Positions 1-12,111 of a stretch of DNA of 64,000 bases are shown here, piece by piece. The DNA is from Staphylococcus epidermidis (lineage in GTDB: Bacteria; Bacillota; Bacilli; Staphylococcales; Staphylococcaceae). The translations under genes were made by a program, and so were the position numbers. Location: the NCBI RefSeq assembly GCF_006742205.1, contig NZ_AP019721.1:1674001-1738000 (forward strand), written 5' to 3'. Position 1 is the first letter of the stretch. Every line of letters begins with the position of its first letter. Under the pieces are notes generated by a model. The model did not search any database and was not told the origin of the DNA. It worked only from the letters and a program-made list of their open reading frames with translations.

Positions 1-574
1 TACAAGGTGCATGTGCTAAATTGAATTGTTGAATTTCATTTCTTTTATGTCTTAATTCTTTAAATAAATTTCTTATGTACGATAAATCATCAGTCAATGG
101 TGCCATCGTCATTAATCCAATAATTTGGATATTTTCATATTCTTTAATTTGATTTATAAATTGATTCACTTCTTCAAGAGCTATGCCATGTTTAGATTCT
201 TCTCCAGAAACATTTACTTGTAAGAAACATTTTATAACATGATTTGCTCTTTTATTAATCTCCTTAGCTAGACTTAAACGATCTAAAGCATGAAAATAAT
301 CGACTTCATTTATAATATCTTTTACTTTCCTTGATTGTAAAGAACCAATGAAATGTAATTTAACATCGCTTGGTAGAGATTCTTTCTTCTCTTTGAATCC
401 ATCTAATCGATTTTCACCGAAATGTCTTATTCCTACTTTATACGCTTCTCTAGCTCGCTCTATTGTAACATATTTTGTTACTGCAATCACGTGAGGTTGT
501 GCTGAATGCGCACTTTTTTTAATGCTTGCATCAATTTCCTTTTCAATCTTAGCAAGATTTTCTTTAACATCCAT
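1..574 (-). CDS. YggS/YlmE-family PLP homeostasis protein (3' end cut by window)
   Basis: The reading frame is open for 191 codons from an ATG at 574 to the window edge, so the C-terminus is missing. The family binds pyridoxal 5'-phosphate and buffers the free cofactor; it resembles the N-terminal barrel of alanine racemase. The expected PLP lysine is K34 in the motif VIAVTKYV, followed by the family segments HFGENR and HFIGSLQSRK. The start is supported by an AGGTGA ribosome site about 7 bases upstream. It lies 25 bases after pgeF on the same strand. In Firmicutes yggS (ylmE) usually sits beside pgeF (ylmD) downstream of ftsZ, as here. Confidence 0.9.
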   Translation of the reverse strand, partial: MDVKENLAKIEKEIDASIKKSAHSAQPHVIAVTKYVTIERAREAYKVGIRHFGENRLDGFKEKKESLPSDVKLHFIGSLQSRKVKDIINEVDYFHALDRLSLAKEINKRANHVIKCFLQVNVSGEESKHGIALEEVNQFINQIKEYENIQIIGLMTMAPLTDDLSYIRNLFKELRHKRNEIQQFNLAHAPC

Positions 575-599
575 AAATTATTCACCTACTTCATTCACT

Positions 600-1391
600 T
601 TACTTCCGTCCAATAAATGCTAACATACGTCCCGTCTGCCCTTTTTCAACACGATATGAAAAGAATAAATCTAAGTTTTCTGAAGTTGCATATTCCGTAA
701 CGTATATGTTTTTTGATGGAACTCCAGCTTCTTCTAGAAGAAGTGCGTTAGCCTTTTTCAAATCAATACCATGTTGATTTTTACCTCTGGTCTCAATATA
801 TAAAGTTGAATCAATGGTTAATTCCTCAAACTTATTTTTTATATCATCATTGATTTCATAAGAATTTGAAGTTGCTGGACCAATTACAATCTTTAAGTCT
901 TCATAATCAAAATCCACTTTTTTTAGCATTTCTTTTACTATTTGACCATATGTTCCTCGCCAACCTGCATGTGCTAATCCTATATAGCCATGTGGTTCAC
1001 TATAAAAATATACAGGTACACAATCCGCATAACACATAGTAAGAAGAATGTGAGAATCAAAAGTATACATTCCATCTATGCCATGTAAATCATCAGTTAG
1101 TTCATCAATATTTGTTCCTTTATGTTCACTTGTAACTTCAACGATACGATTATCATGTGTTTGTATAGGAAAAACCCATTCATCTCTTGTATAACCAATA
1201 AGATTCGCTAAGATATTTTGATGATGTGTAATATGATGTGCACTGTCACTGATATATCTCGCCATATTAAAACTATGATTAGGATAAGGACTTAACCCAT
1301 TTTCTCGAGTAGTGAAACCTAACTTAATATCAGTAGGCTCATCAAATTGATAGTCTAAATAATGAGTTTTCTTAATAAATCTCTCTTTCAA
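600..1391 (-). CDS. pgeF: Peptidoglycan editing factor PgeF (YfiH/YlmD, multicopper-like laccase fold)
   Basis: A 263-residue protein of the YfiH/DUF152 family, which removes wrongly incorporated residues from peptidoglycan precursors and has also been described as a purine nucleoside phosphorylase/adenosine deaminase. The metal-site residues of the family are visible: H79 in QTHD, C120 and C124 in CYADC, and H141 in HAGWRGTYG. The start is TTG at 1391, supported by a GGGGTGGTG ribosome site about 7 bases upstream; no in-frame ATG is close. It is the first gene of a pair with the yggS-type gene, downstream of the ftsZ terminator, so it probably has its own promoter in 1392-1743. Confidence 0.92.
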   Translation of the reverse strand: MKERFIKKTHYLDYQFDEPTDIKLGFTTRENGLSPYPNHSFNMARYISDSAHHITHHQNILANLIGYTRDEWVFPIQTHDNRIVEVTSEHKGTNIDELTDDLHGIDGMYTFDSHILLTMCYADCVPVYFYSEPHGYIGLAHAGWRGTYGQIVKEMLKKVDFDYEDLKIVIGPATSNSYEINDDIKNKFEELTIDSTLYIETRGKNQHGIDLKKANALLLEEAGVPSKNIYVTEYATSENLDLFFSYRVEKGQTGRMLAFIGRK

Positions 1392-1743
1392 AATATTTCA
1401 CCACCCCTTTATATATACATTCCACTATACACTTAATTTCAAATCGAAATGTTCTAAAAATAATCTAAATATTAAGTAACCAATTATGAAACAATTATAT
1501 ATCATACTTAAATTTATTTAAACTTGTACCAATTACTAACTATCAATGGTTACCTAAATGATGCACATGAGATAATAAATATATAAAGTATTTATATTAA
1601 CAGTGTTATCGATATATGAATGTCATTTTGAGAATTAGCGTCAAAAATTTATTAAAAGTGTTGTCTTATCTTTCAAAACAAAAAAATTTAGTTAAATATT
1701 GATATATAACTAAGTTTTCAGATTACTTAGATACTCCAATACG
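1392..1743. other. Intergenic region upstream of pgeF
   Basis: About 350 AT-rich bases between the ftsZ terminator and pgeF. On the minus strand a weak promoter-like pair (TTGAAA with TATATA 19 bases later) lies at about 1405-1450. I see no gene or repeat here. Confidence 0.4.
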
Positions 1744-1777
1744 TTAAAAATGCCTGAGACTATAAAATGTCTCAGGC
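1744..1777 (-). terminator. Rho-independent terminator after ftsZ
   Basis: A perfect 9-bp stem, GCCTGAGAC (1769-1777 as minus strand) with its complement at 1752-1760, and an 8-base loop. On the minus strand it is followed by ATTTTT. It closes the dcw transcript about 30 bases after the ftsZ stop. Confidence 0.85.
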
Positions 1778-1807
1778 TATTATAAAATACAGTGATTATA
1801 TTGACGA

Positions 1808-2992
1808 TTAGCGTCTAGTTCTTCTAGAACGTCTTTCTTCTCTATTTCTAATAAAGCTAGGAATATCATCATCTTTAGTAGTGTGGCTTCTTTCATTTAC
1901 ACTTTCACTTGATTGTGAATGAGAAGTGTGTGCAGAGAATGAATCTTCTTTAGCACTAGCACCAGATTGATGATTAGAACTACTATTTACACTTGAACCA
2001 AAACCAGTACTTGTAGCTTTACGACCTTGTGAAGAAGGTTTATCTTCAAAACCAGTTGCGATAACAGTAACTACAATTTCATCTTGAAGCTCTGGGTTAA
2101 TAACTGTACCAAAAATCATATTCACATCTTCATCTGCAGCATCTTGAACAATATCAGCTGCTTCTTGAGCTTCAAATAAAGACAGTGATTCTCCACCTGT
2201 AATGTTCATAAGTACACCTTGAGCACCTACAATTGATGTTTCTAATAATGGAGATGAAATTGCTTTTTTAGCGGCTTCGACTGCTCTGTTTTCACCAGAT
2301 GACACACCGATACCCATTAACGCAGAACCTTGATTAGACATAATTGTTTTAACGTCTGCAAAGTCTAAGTTCACTTCACCTGATACTGCAATTAAATCTG
2401 AAATACCTTGTACACCTTGACGTAATACATTATCCGCTTCTTTAAATGCTTCCATCATTGGCGTAGATTTGTCAACGATATCTAATAAGCGATCATTTGG
2501 AATAACAATTAATGTATCCACTGCTGCTTTCATAGATTCTACACCAGCAGCCGCTTGTGTTTGGCGCTTACGACCTTCGAAACCGAATGGACGCGTAACA
2601 ACACCTACAGTTAAAGCACCCATTTCTTTTGCTATTTTAGCAACAACCGGTGCAGCACCTGTTCCAGTACCGCCACCCATACCAGCAGTTACGAATACCA
2701 TATCAGCACCTTGGATAGCATCTTCAATTTGTTCTCTTGATTCTTCTGCTGCTTTCTTCCCAATTTCAGGATTAGCACCAGCACCTAATCCACGTGTTAA
2801 TTTCTCACCAATTTGAATTTTTGATTCAGCTTTTGATAAGTTTAAAGCTTGTCCATCAGTGTTGATGGCAATAAATTCTACATTATTCATACCATGGTCA
2901 ATCATACGGTTAACGGCGTTATTTCCGCCACCACCTACACCGATAACTTTCAATGTGGCTAAATGATTAAATCCTTGTTCAAATTCTAACAT
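1808..2992 (-). CDS. ftsZ: Cell division protein FtsZ (tubulin-like GTPase)
   Basis: A 394-residue protein that polymerises into the cytokinetic Z ring. The nucleotide-binding glycine-rich segment [13 protein letters not shown] begins near residue 18, and the tubulin signature GGGTGTG lies at 106-112. An FtsZ core of about 315 residues is followed by a Ser/His-rich linker and the conserved C-terminal peptide [11 protein letters not shown], which binds FtsA and other partners, then a basic tail RRSRRTRR. It is the last gene of the dcw cluster, 32 bases after ftsA, with a strong terminator behind it. Length and order match other staphylococci. Confidence 0.99.
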   Translation of the reverse strand: MLEFEQGFNHLATLKVIGVGGGGNNAVNRMIDHGMNNVEFIAINTDGQALNLSKAESKIQIGEKLTRGLGAGANPEIGKKAAEESREQIEDAIQGADMVFVTAGMGGGTGTGAAPVVAKIAKEMGALTVGVVTRPFGFEGRKRQTQAAAGVESMKAAVDTLIVIPNDRLLDIVDKSTPMMEAFKEADNVLRQGVQGISDLIAVSGEVNLDFADVKTIMSNQGSALMGIGVSSGENRAVEAAKKAISSPLLETSIVGAQGVLMNITGGESLSLFEAQEAADIVQDAADEDVNMIFGTVINPELQDEIVVTVIATGFEDKPSSQGRKATSTGFGSSVNSSSNHQSGASAKEDSFSAHTSHSQSSESVNERSHTTKDDDIPSFIRNREERRSRRTRR

Positions 2993-3024
2993 TTAATTTT
3001 CCTCCTAGTCTTTATGGCCAATAA

Positions 3025-4440
<1,416 letters not shown>

Positions 4441-4453
4441 TTATACTATTTAA

Positions 4454-4473
4454 GTACACTATGTTTAGTGTAC
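4454..4473. other. Small perfect hairpin between divIB and ftsA
   Basis: GTACACTA, a 4-base loop, and TAGTGTAC form a perfect 8-bp inverted repeat in the 105-base gap between divIB and ftsA. On the coding (minus) strand it is followed by TTAAATAG rather than a T run, so it is a poor terminator. It may be an RNA-processing or attenuation site. Confidence 0.45.
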
Positions 4474-4524
4474 AATACGTTGAATAGCTTGTGAACTATA
4501 AACACATACTATTATCGAAATTTT

Positions 4525-5922
4525 TTAATTATTTTCTTTAGATTGTTTATTTATTTTATTCAACACATTTTGAAGTTCTTCTTTTGCATCATTTTCTTCT
4601 TGTGTTGACTTGGTTACATTTTGTTCTGTACCCGATTGAACAGTTGATGAACCTTGATAAGGAATAAATGACGCTCCAACCGATAAATCAATATAGCCAT
4701 TTGTCTTAAGTTCGCCAGAGTCATCTCTGCTTAATGATTGTGACATTTGAGGATAATATTGCATTTTGTCTGCAATCGTTGTAATGTCACCAATAACTTG
4801 CATATTATCTTTGGTGAAGATCTTTATGCGACTTTGTTTATTTTTAGTTGGTGCGTAACTCACCTCTGCAATTAAGTTTCTCACTTTAGGTGACATTTCT
4901 GATAAAGCTTTTATAATTCGTGTTTTTTTGTCTCCTTTGAACCCATCAATGATAGGCCCATCATGTGACACTTCATCTTTGTATTCTGTTAATTCTTTAC
5001 CATCTTCTATAATTGGCACATATTTATCTTTATTTTTTTCTAAACCGACAATTTGGTACTCAGTCACGTTGACAGTTAACGTGTTTGGTAATTGTTTATG
5101 AATATCAACTTCTTTGATTAAAGGATTCTGTTTTAAGTTCCTAATCGCTTTATTTTTACTAAAAGTATACATTCGTGATCGCGAAGTAACGTTAAGTTCT
5201 TTCTTTATTTTACTCGTACTTACGTTGTTATTACCTTTAACATTTACATTTGATATTTTACTCAGTGGTGTAAACATATAGAGTAAAATGAGAACAATGA
5301 TAAGAATGAGTAGTGTGATAATGGTATATTGGATTCTTTTTTGCTTTTTACGTCTTATGGCTCTTTTTTCTTCTAAACTAAGCGGTTTAATTTGAGTTAC
5401 CTTCTCATTATTATTGAACGATGTAGATGTTTCCTTTTCTTTTTTAGAAGTAAATTTACTTAGTAATTTATGCTTTTTAGAATGACGAGAGGCTTTAGGT
5501 TGTTGTTCACTCCGATGATCAAGTAGAAATTCCTCATCGTCTTCAGTACTTTGACGACTTTCATTTGTTTCTTGGACAATACGGTCATTTAATTTATCAT
5601 TAATATTTTTTTGATTGTCGTTTTCATCATTAACATTATCTTCAATTAAGTCACTTTTTATTTCTTTGTCTTGATTATGCGACTTGTGATTATCTATAAA
5701 TTTATCCATTGGTTTAGTTTCTAACTGTGATTGTGTAGACGTAGCATCCTTTTCTTTACTTTGGTTATCTATACGACGTCTTCTGCGTTGGCGAGCGTTT
5801 TTATTCCGTCTAAAAAGCTCTAAGTCTTCATTTCTTTGACTGTCATTCAAATGAGTTGCATTATCGTCTTTATTCGACATATTCTCCTTATTAGGTTGAT
5901 TTTTATTCTCTTCCATGAGCAT
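4525..5922 (-). CDS. divIB: Cell division protein DivIB/FtsQ
   Basis: A 465-residue bitopic membrane protein of the divisome that partners FtsL and DivIC. The first 195 or so residues are a very hydrophilic, charged cytoplasmic region. One membrane segment ([18 protein letters not shown], about 199-217) follows, then the POTRA start LSKISNVNVKGNNNVS and the beta domain. An acidic/Gln-rich tail ends the protein. Two ATG codons (first and third) follow the AAGGAGTG ribosome site; either could be used. It starts 9 bases after murD. Confidence 0.95.
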   Translation of the reverse strand: MLMEENKNQPNKENMSNKDDNATHLNDSQRNEDLELFRRNKNARQRRRRRIDNQSKEKDATSTQSQLETKPMDKFIDNHKSHNQDKEIKSDLIEDNVNDENDNQKNINDKLNDRIVQETNESRQSTEDDEEFLLDHRSEQQPKASRHSKKHKLLSKFTSKKEKETSTSFNNNEKVTQIKPLSLEEKRAIRRKKQKRIQYTIITLLILIIVLILLYMFTPLSKISNVNVKGNNNVSTSKIKKELNVTSRSRMYTFSKNKAIRNLKQNPLIKEVDIHKQLPNTLTVNVTEYQIVGLEKNKDKYVPIIEDGKELTEYKDEVSHDGPIIDGFKGDKKTRIIKALSEMSPKVRNLIAEVSYAPTKNKQSRIKIFTKDNMQVIGDITTIADKMQYYPQMSQSLSRDDSGELKTNGYIDLSVGASFIPYQGSSTVQSGTEQNVTKSTQEENDAKEELQNVLNKINKQSKENN

Positions 5923-5931
5923 TCACACTCC

Positions 5932-7281
5932 TTAGTATGATGGCAAGTGCGCTCGGAATCTATCGATAAACTTCTCACCACGTTCTTCAAATGTATGATA
6001 CTGATCCCAACTTGCACAAGCTGGTGATAATAGAACAACATCATTGGGCTCGACTATATCTTGAATTTTATCAACAGCATCCTCTACATCTGTTGCTTTA
6101 ATCACATACTTACCTTGACTATTTCCCAATTTAGCAAATTTATCTTGTGTTTCTCCAAAAACAACCATCACACGTACATTTTCCATATAAGGAATAAGTT
6201 CATCGAATTCATTACCACGATCTAATCCACCACACAACCAAATAATTGGTTGATCAAAAGAGTTAAGCGCAAATTGAGTAGCTAAAGTATTAGTTGCTTT
6301 TGAATCATTATAATATTTATTTGTGCGATTTGTACCAATATACTGAAGTCTATGATCAATACCGGAAAAAGTAACAAGACTATCTACAATAGCTTTGACT
6401 GGCACTCCAGCAATGATTGATGCTAGAACAGCTGCTAAAATATTTTCCAGGTTATGTTCTCCCGGTAGCACTAAGTCTTTAGTGTTAATAATGCGAATGC
6501 CGTTAAAAACAATGAAACCATCTTTAATGTATATCCCATCAACTTCTTGCTGTGTTGAAAAATAAAATGTTTTCGCTTCTAGATTTTCTGATTCAATTAG
6601 GTGCCTTTGATGATAATTACAAATGAGATAATCATCTTTAGTTTGATTTTTATATATTTGCTTTTTAGCATTTTGATAGTTCTCTAACGTTTCATGGTAA
6701 TCCAAATGTGCAGAATAAATATTAGTAATGATAGCGATATGTGGTTTATATTCCTCAATGCCTAATAATTGAAAAGATGATAATTCTGTTATTAAATACT
6801 CATCTGATTTAACTTCTTGTGCAACTTTTGAGGCTACATAACCAATATTCCCAGAAAGTCGTCCAGTCAACACGCTTTTTTGGAACATATCACCGATTAG
6901 TGAAGTGACAGTAGTTTTACCGTTAGTTCCAGTAACTGCTATGATTGGTGCCTCAGAAATTAAATAGCTAAGTTCAACCTCTGTTAAGATTTTAAGCCCT
7001 CTATTTGTTGCTTCTTTAATAATTGATACAGTATATGGAATACCTGGGTTTTTCACAATGATAGGATCATCATCTAATAAAGAAAAAGGATGACTACCGC
7101 TAATTACCTCAATGCCCATAGATTCTAAATCTTTAGCATGTGCATCCTGTGAAAGATCCTTTCCATCATTGACTTTAACGTTAGCCCCTAATTTAAGGAG
7201 AAGTTTCGCCGCTTCATATCCACTTTTTGCTAAGCCTACTACTAAAACATTTTTATTTTCTAATTCAGTGTAATTTAGCAA
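5932..7281 (-). CDS. murD: UDP-N-acetylmuramoylalanine--D-glutamate ligase MurD
   Basis: This cytoplasmic ligase adds D-glutamate to UDP-MurNAc-L-Ala. The ATP loop GTNGKTT lies at residues 118-124, with the family segments [15 protein letters not shown] and [13 protein letters not shown] place the start at TTG 7281 (protein begins [10 protein letters not shown], 449 residues), because a GGAGTG site lies 9 bases upstream; a longer frame from 7296 would begin inside that ribosome site. The length equals that of S. aureus MurD. It begins 1 base after the mraY stop and is followed 9 bases later by divIB. Confidence 0.97.
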   Translation of the reverse strand: MLNYTELENKNVLVVGLAKSGYEAAKLLLKLGANVKVNDGKDLSQDAHAKDLESMGIEVISGSHPFSLLDDDPIIVKNPGIPYTVSIIKEATNRGLKILTEVELSYLISEAPIIAVTGTNGKTTVTSLIGDMFQKSVLTGRLSGNIGYVASKVAQEVKSDEYLITELSSFQLLGIEEYKPHIAIITNIYSAHLDYHETLENYQNAKKQIYKNQTKDDYLICNYHQRHLIESENLEAKTFYFSTQQEVDGIYIKDGFIVFNGIRIINTKDLVLPGEHNLENILAAVLASIIAGVPVKAIVDSLVTFSGIDHRLQYIGTNRTNKYYNDSKATNTLATQFALNSFDQPIIWLCGGLDRGNEFDELIPYMENVRVMVVFGETQDKFAKLGNSQGKYVIKATDVEDAVDKIQDIVEPNDVVLLSPACASWDQYHTFEERGEKFIDRFRAHLPSY

Positions 7282-7282
7282 T

Positions 7283-8248
7283 TTAATGCACTCCAATCCA
7301 TAAACCTATTAATCCTGTAATTAAACCTACCGTCCAAAATACTGTTACTACCTTCCATTCACCCCAACCACTTAATTCGAAGTGGTGATGTATAGGACTC
7401 ATCTTGAAAATACGTTTCTTCGTTAATTTATATGAGGCTACTTGTAACATTACAGATAATGTCTCAACTACAAACACAAAACCAATTAATATTAATGATA
7501 ATTCTTGATTCAACATGATTGAAATCGTTGCAAAAATACCACCTAGAGCAAGACTTCCTGTGTCTCCCATGAAAACTTTCGCTGGATTTAAATTGTAAGG
7601 TAAGAAACCTAGTAAAGCGAAAATCATTATAATACAAAATATGCCAATAGCCGGTGAATCTAACATGTAACTCATTACAGCATACATTGCAAAACCTATT
7701 ATTGACAAACCGGTTGCCAATCCATCTAAACCATCAGTTAAGTTTACAGCATTTGAGAAACCAACTTGCCAAAAGACGATAAATATCACGTAAGCAAATG
7801 ACAACGGAATATCAAAATTCACAAATGGAATATGCAAATCTGTCGTAAAATGCACAAGGTGAAATACATCACTTAGCACAAAGAATATAACTGCAATAAT
7901 TATTTGTGCTAGAAACTTTTGTTTACTAGTTAATCCTTGGTTATTCTTTTTAACTACAATAATATAGTCATCAATAAATCCAATAAGACCAAAACCGATT
8001 GTTACAAATAGTAACAAAATAATTGGATTTGAATGGTCTACAAAGATAATTGCAATGATAGAGGAAATTATAATACTAATTAAAAATGTAAGCCCACCCA
8101 TAGTAGGAGTACCTGTTTTTTTCATATGGCTTTGAGGCCCTTCCTCACGGATACTTTGTCCAAACTTCATACGTTTCAATGTTGGAATAAGTATAGGGAC
8201 TAAAATAAATGTTATCAGTAATGCGATGATTGCGTATATAAAGATCAT
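7283..8248 (-). CDS. mraY: Phospho-N-acetylmuramoyl-pentapeptide transferase MraY
   Basis: A 321-residue polytopic membrane enzyme that moves phospho-MurNAc-pentapeptide to undecaprenyl phosphate, making lipid I. About ten hydrophobic segments are visible. Family motifs include the aspartate pair in [21 protein letters not shown], the segment [26 protein letters not shown], and the histidine motif [12 protein letters not shown]. The ATG has an AAGGAGA site 7 bases upstream. It lies between pbp1 and murD in the dcw order. Confidence 0.98.
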   Translation of the reverse strand: MIFIYAIIALLITFILVPILIPTLKRMKFGQSIREEGPQSHMKKTGTPTMGGLTFLISIIISSIIAIIFVDHSNPIILLLFVTIGFGLIGFIDDYIIVVKKNNQGLTSKQKFLAQIIIAVIFFVLSDVFHLVHFTTDLHIPFVNFDIPLSFAYVIFIVFWQVGFSNAVNLTDGLDGLATGLSIIGFAMYAVMSYMLDSPAIGIFCIIMIFALLGFLPYNLNPAKVFMGDTGSLALGGIFATISIMLNQELSLILIGFVFVVETLSVMLQVASYKLTKKRIFKMSPIHHHFELSGWGEWKVVTVFWTVGLITGLIGLWIGVH

Positions 8249-8363
8249 ATAAATCTCCTTTTCTTCACTTTCTAATTTTAGCTCTTTTTATTTGTAAATA
8301 ACCTTTAATATTTTATCAGTTTTTGTTTTATTTTAATATACGACATTATCTATTTATTAAATA

Positions 8364-8411
8364 AGGTTGGGACCATTTGTGAGCTAATCCCTAAAATGTT
8401 AATCCCAACCT
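8364..8411 (-). terminator. Possible long-loop terminator after pbp1
   Basis: AGGTTGGGA and TCCCAACCT form a perfect 9-bp stem around a 30-base loop, starting 26 bases after the pbp1 stop and followed on the minus strand by TATTTAATAA. The long loop and weak T run make it a leaky terminator or attenuator between pbp1 and mraY. Confidence 0.45.
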
Positions 8412-8436
8412 GTTGTTGATATCAAGTTCTCTTAAA

Positions 8437-10767
8437 TTAATTATTTCTCTCAGAACCTGATGTTTCATTTGTGCTGTCATCAGAATCATTTTTCGAGTCG
8501 GCGTTTGACTTATCATTCTTAGTTGACGAAGATGTATTTGAATGATCCTCATCAGCTTTATCTTTCTTTGATTTGTTATCCGAAGAGTCCTCATCAGTTT
8601 TCTCTTGGTCATCATCCGTATCTTCAGCAGATAATGACACTTCTATCTTATCTTTATTTTTAATGATTTGACCTTTTGAGATACTTTGATTCGTGACAAA
8701 TCCATTACCTTTAGTAGAAACTTTAATTTTCGTTAAATCTTCAAAAGCAAGTACATCTTCCTTTGTCCATCCGGTCATATCCGGCATTGTTAATTCCCCG
8801 TCTGTCATTAACATTACTTTACTGTGTGGTAGGACTTTGGTACCTGACTTAACTGATTGTTGTTTAATTTGTTTGCCATTACCAATCGTAATAGGTTTAA
8901 GAGATTGAGCATTGACGCTATCCTCTGCTTTTTGAACTTCATCTCCTTGCACGTTAGGCACTTTACTATAGTCAGTTTTTGATGAAGTATCACTAGATTT
9001 TCCAACATTTAAATATTTCAGCGTATTCTCCATAATTGGTTTAAATGCTTTGCTCACACCCATTTCATATGCTTCTTGATCATTTTTTTGAGCAAGACTC
9101 ATACCTGCATAGACAATGACTTTAGGTTTTTTCTTAGGTGCATCCCCAATGAAGCTTACAAAGTAAGGATTTTCACCTTTAACATAACCGCCTCCATTTG
9201 AATCAGCTACTTGTGCTGTTCCTGTCTTACCTTCAATATCATAACCTTTTACGCGATAATTCATAGCATGACTCTTCTTACTATTTACTACTTTATCAAG
9301 TTCTTCTTCAACTTTATTGGCTGTTTCTTCCGTTACTGGTTTACCGGCAAACTCTTTTTTACCAGAGTAATAATTCTTTTTAGTTATTGGATTATCAATA
9401 CTACTTACAAACCATGGTTTAAGCATATTCCCTTTATTAAAGAAAGCCGATTGTGCTTGAATCATTTGAGCAGGGGTAACAGTTGTGGATTGACCAAATG
9501 CTGACGTTTTTTGTTGTAATTCATTTGCCCAACCAATATTACCTGCAGCTTCTCCATCAAACATACCACCTGTTTTTTTGCCAAATCCAAAGCGTTCATA
9601 CCAAGATTTCATTTTATCGGCACCAACCAAATCTTGTAAGTGCATCATCAACGTATTTGATGAATAAGTAAAACCTAACGACATAGGTATACGTCCCCAA
9701 CCAGTTTTATTCCAATCGGAAATTTCAGAGCCCATAATATTTCTATGACCTGATTTATACTTTTCATCCGGTTTGAATTTACCTTCTTGAATTGCTGCAG
9801 CTAAGCCGTATGTTTTAAAAGTAGAGCCCGGTTCATATGTATTTTGATATAAATCGTTTGCCCACTTTTTGCCAAAATCTTTACCTGTTTCAGGGTTAAA
9901 AGTCGGACGTTGGCTATATGCAAGTATTTCACCAGTTTTTGCGTCCATTACTACTGCAAATAAATCTTTTGGAGCATAGCGTTCAACCATGTCATCAAGA
10001 GCTTCTTCCACAAAGACTTGTATATTAGAATCAATTGTTAAGTGTACATCGTCTCCACGTTTAGGTTGCTGCTCTTTCTTCGTATTAGGTGCGATGTAGC
10101 CCCCCCATATATCATGTATATATTTAAGTGCACCTCTTGATCCATTTAAATAACTATTGAATATTTTTTCAACACCTAATGCACCATTTAATTCACCAGT
10201 ATCAGGATCTTTCTGTGCCATCCCTATTAAATGGGAGGCAAAATTACCATTAGGATAAAACCGCTCAGTTTCTGGGTAAAGTGCTATACCAGGTAATTTC
10301 ATTTTCTCTATTTTTTCTTTTTCTTGATAAGTTAAATTAGTACCTTTCTGACCAAATTCGATTTGAAAGGCTTTCTTATTATTAAGTCGTTTTTCTATTT
10401 CGTCAGCGTCCATATCTATGATTTCAGCTAATTTTTTTGCTGTCTTTTTTTTATCAACCACGTGTCGCGGCTTTTTACTTTCTTTACTTGCTTTTTTATC
10501 CACAACTGCAACAAGTTTATATCTTTCTACATCTTCTGCTAAAACTTTACCATTACGATCATAAATCTTACCTCGTTCTGGTTGTTGAGAATTTTTGACT
10601 AAGTATTTCTCATTTGCTTTCATAATTAAATCTTGACCATTAGAGTGGCCAGTAATCATTACATAAGAAAACCTTAGCACCAATATAAAAAAGAGCAGTC
10701 CGAATAAACCAACAAGTAGGACTGCTCCTATTTTATTTTTTTTAATTTTAATTTTTCGCTTCGCCAT
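8437..10767 (-). CDS. pbp1: Penicillin-binding protein 1 (class B PBP, FtsI-like, with PASTA domains)
   Basis: A 776-residue septal transpeptidase. The N-terminus has a short basic stretch and one membrane segment (about residues 13-36). A PBP dimerisation domain follows. The transpeptidase motifs are SxxK as STFK at 315-318, SSN at 369-371 and KTGT at 514-517. Two C-terminal PASTA repeats (around TDYSKVPNVQG and LTMPDMTGWTKEDV) are followed by a low-complexity acidic Ser/Asp/Lys tail. The start overlaps the end of ftsL by 20 bases, indicating translational coupling. It is slightly longer than S. aureus PBP1 (744) because of the tail. Confidence 0.97.
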   Translation of the reverse strand: MAKRKIKIKKNKIGAVLLVGLFGLLFFILVLRFSYVMITGHSNGQDLIMKANEKYLVKNSQQPERGKIYDRNGKVLAEDVERYKLVAVVDKKASKESKKPRHVVDKKKTAKKLAEIIDMDADEIEKRLNNKKAFQIEFGQKGTNLTYQEKEKIEKMKLPGIALYPETERFYPNGNFASHLIGMAQKDPDTGELNGALGVEKIFNSYLNGSRGALKYIHDIWGGYIAPNTKKEQQPKRGDDVHLTIDSNIQVFVEEALDDMVERYAPKDLFAVVMDAKTGEILAYSQRPTFNPETGKDFGKKWANDLYQNTYEPGSTFKTYGLAAAIQEGKFKPDEKYKSGHRNIMGSEISDWNKTGWGRIPMSLGFTYSSNTLMMHLQDLVGADKMKSWYERFGFGKKTGGMFDGEAAGNIGWANELQQKTSAFGQSTTVTPAQMIQAQSAFFNKGNMLKPWFVSSIDNPITKKNYYSGKKEFAGKPVTEETANKVEEELDKVVNSKKSHAMNYRVKGYDIEGKTGTAQVADSNGGGYVKGENPYFVSFIGDAPKKKPKVIVYAGMSLAQKNDQEAYEMGVSKAFKPIMENTLKYLNVGKSSDTSSKTDYSKVPNVQGDEVQKAEDSVNAQSLKPITIGNGKQIKQQSVKSGTKVLPHSKVMLMTDGELTMPDMTGWTKEDVLAFEDLTKIKVSTKGNGFVTNQSISKGQIIKNKDKIEVSLSAEDTDDDQEKTDEDSSDNKSKKDKADEDHSNTSSSTKNDKSNADSKNDSDDSTNETSGSERNN

Positions 10768-11149
10768 TATTACGCACTACCTTTACATTGTCGTTCTCTA
10801 GGCTCATGCCCTGCTTCTTAGCCTTGTCGTAAATGCGTTCATATGAAGAATTTTTCTTAATTTCAGACTTTAATGCGCTGTTCTCACTAGATTGTTTCTC
10901 TATTTTTTGATCTAAATCTGCAATTTTTCCTCGCGTATCGTACGCATCCATTTTTAAAGATAGCATATAAATACTTATTAGAGCAATTACAGTTATTAAA
11001 GCTATGTATAAAATTTTTTCAAATCTAGTAAGTTGAACAACAACTTTTCTTTTAACGGTTTGTTTTTCAGGACTCGATTGTGGTTGTCTTTGTGGGATAC
11101 TGGTTTGTGTCGCTTCATCATAAGGTTGATAAATTTTTTCTACAGCCAT
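10748..11149 (-). CDS. ftsL: Cell division protein FtsL
   Basis: A 133-residue bitopic protein of the FtsL-DivIB-DivIC complex. It has a Pro/Gln-rich cytoplasmic N-terminus, one membrane helix (YIALITVIALISIYMLSL, about 49-66) and an extracytoplasmic coiled coil with leucine/isoleucine heptads (KIADLDQKIEKQ and following). It sits between rsmH, 12 bases upstream, and pbp1, whose start it overlaps. The identification rests on topology and position, because FtsL sequences are poorly conserved. Confidence 0.93.
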   Translation of the reverse strand: MAVEKIYQPYDEATQTSIPQRQPQSSPEKQTVKRKVVVQLTRFEKILYIALITVIALISIYMLSLKMDAYDTRGKIADLDQKIEKQSSENSALKSEIKKNSSYERIYDKAKKQGMSLENDNVKVVRNNGEAKN

Positions 11150-11161
11150 TACACTTACTCC

Positions 11162-12097
11162 TTATTTTAATATTTCTGCTACGCGTAACTTGGCGCTACG
11201 TGCTCGATTGTTTTCGTTTAAATCGTCATCAGTAGCGGTAATCGGTTTACGATTTACTCGTTTTAACTTAGGTGTATATGCTTCAGGAATAACGGGTAGA
11301 CCTCTTGGTACGTCTGGACCTTTCTCAAACTCTTGGAAAATTTGTTTACACAAACGATCTTCCAAAGAGTGGAAAGTAATAACTGAAATTCTACCTCCGA
11401 CCTTCACACATTCAATGGCTTGCTCAACTGAATCTTCAAAAGCTGATAACTCATCATTCACAGCAATTCGAATAGCTTGGAACACGCGTTTCGCAGGATG
11501 TCCCCCTTTTCGTCTTGCTTTCGCTGGTATGCCTTCTTTAATGACATCAACTAGTTCTAAAGTTGTTTCTATAGGTTGTTGTTCTCGATGGGCTTCAATT
11601 CTGCGTGCAATCTGTTTAGAAAATTTCTCTTCGCCGTAACGAAAGAAAATCCTAACTAATGCTTCATAAGACCATTGATTAACTACTTCATACGCAGAAA
11701 GTGATTGTGTTTGATCCATTCGCATATCTAGTTTCGCATCATTGTGATAACTAAAGCCTCTTTCAGGCACATCCAATTGCGGGCTTGAAACACCTAAGTC
11801 ATAATAAATACCATCTACTTTTTCAATTTCTAATTCATTTAAAATATTTGTTAATTCTCGAAAGTTGTTATGAACAAAAGTGACTTTGTGCAAATGTTCT
11901 TTTAAAACTTCTTTCGCATTTTCTATGGCTGTTAAATCTTGATCAATCGCAATAAGTCTACCTTTATCATTTAATTGATTAAGTAAATAGAGGGCATGTC
12001 CTGCTCCACCCAACGTACAGTCAACATACACACCATCTTCTTTAATATTTAAATAATCAATGGTTTCGTTTAACATGACGCTCACATGATGAAACAT
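11162..12097 (-). CDS. rsmH: 16S rRNA m4C1402 methyltransferase RsmH (MraW)
   Basis: A 311-residue SAM-dependent methyltransferase that N4-methylates C1402 of 16S rRNA. The SAM-binding segment [17 protein letters not shown] is at about residues 22-39, and the family motifs [29 protein letters not shown] and [10 protein letters not shown] are present. The full family length is retained. It lies 14 bases after mraZ and 12 bases before ftsL, in the conserved order. Confidence 0.98.
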
Positions 12098-12111
12098 CTA
12101 AATTCCTCCAT

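Noticed and set aside
2469..2816. A 115-codon plus-strand frame inside ftsZ
   Set aside because: It is a shadow of the highly conserved glycine/alanine-rich ftsZ coding strand.
9211..9671. Plus-strand frames inside pbp1
   Set aside because: They are shadows of the minus-strand coding sequence.
11190..11639. A 149-codon plus-strand frame inside rsmH
   Set aside because: It is a long antisense shadow without a start signal or recognisable family.
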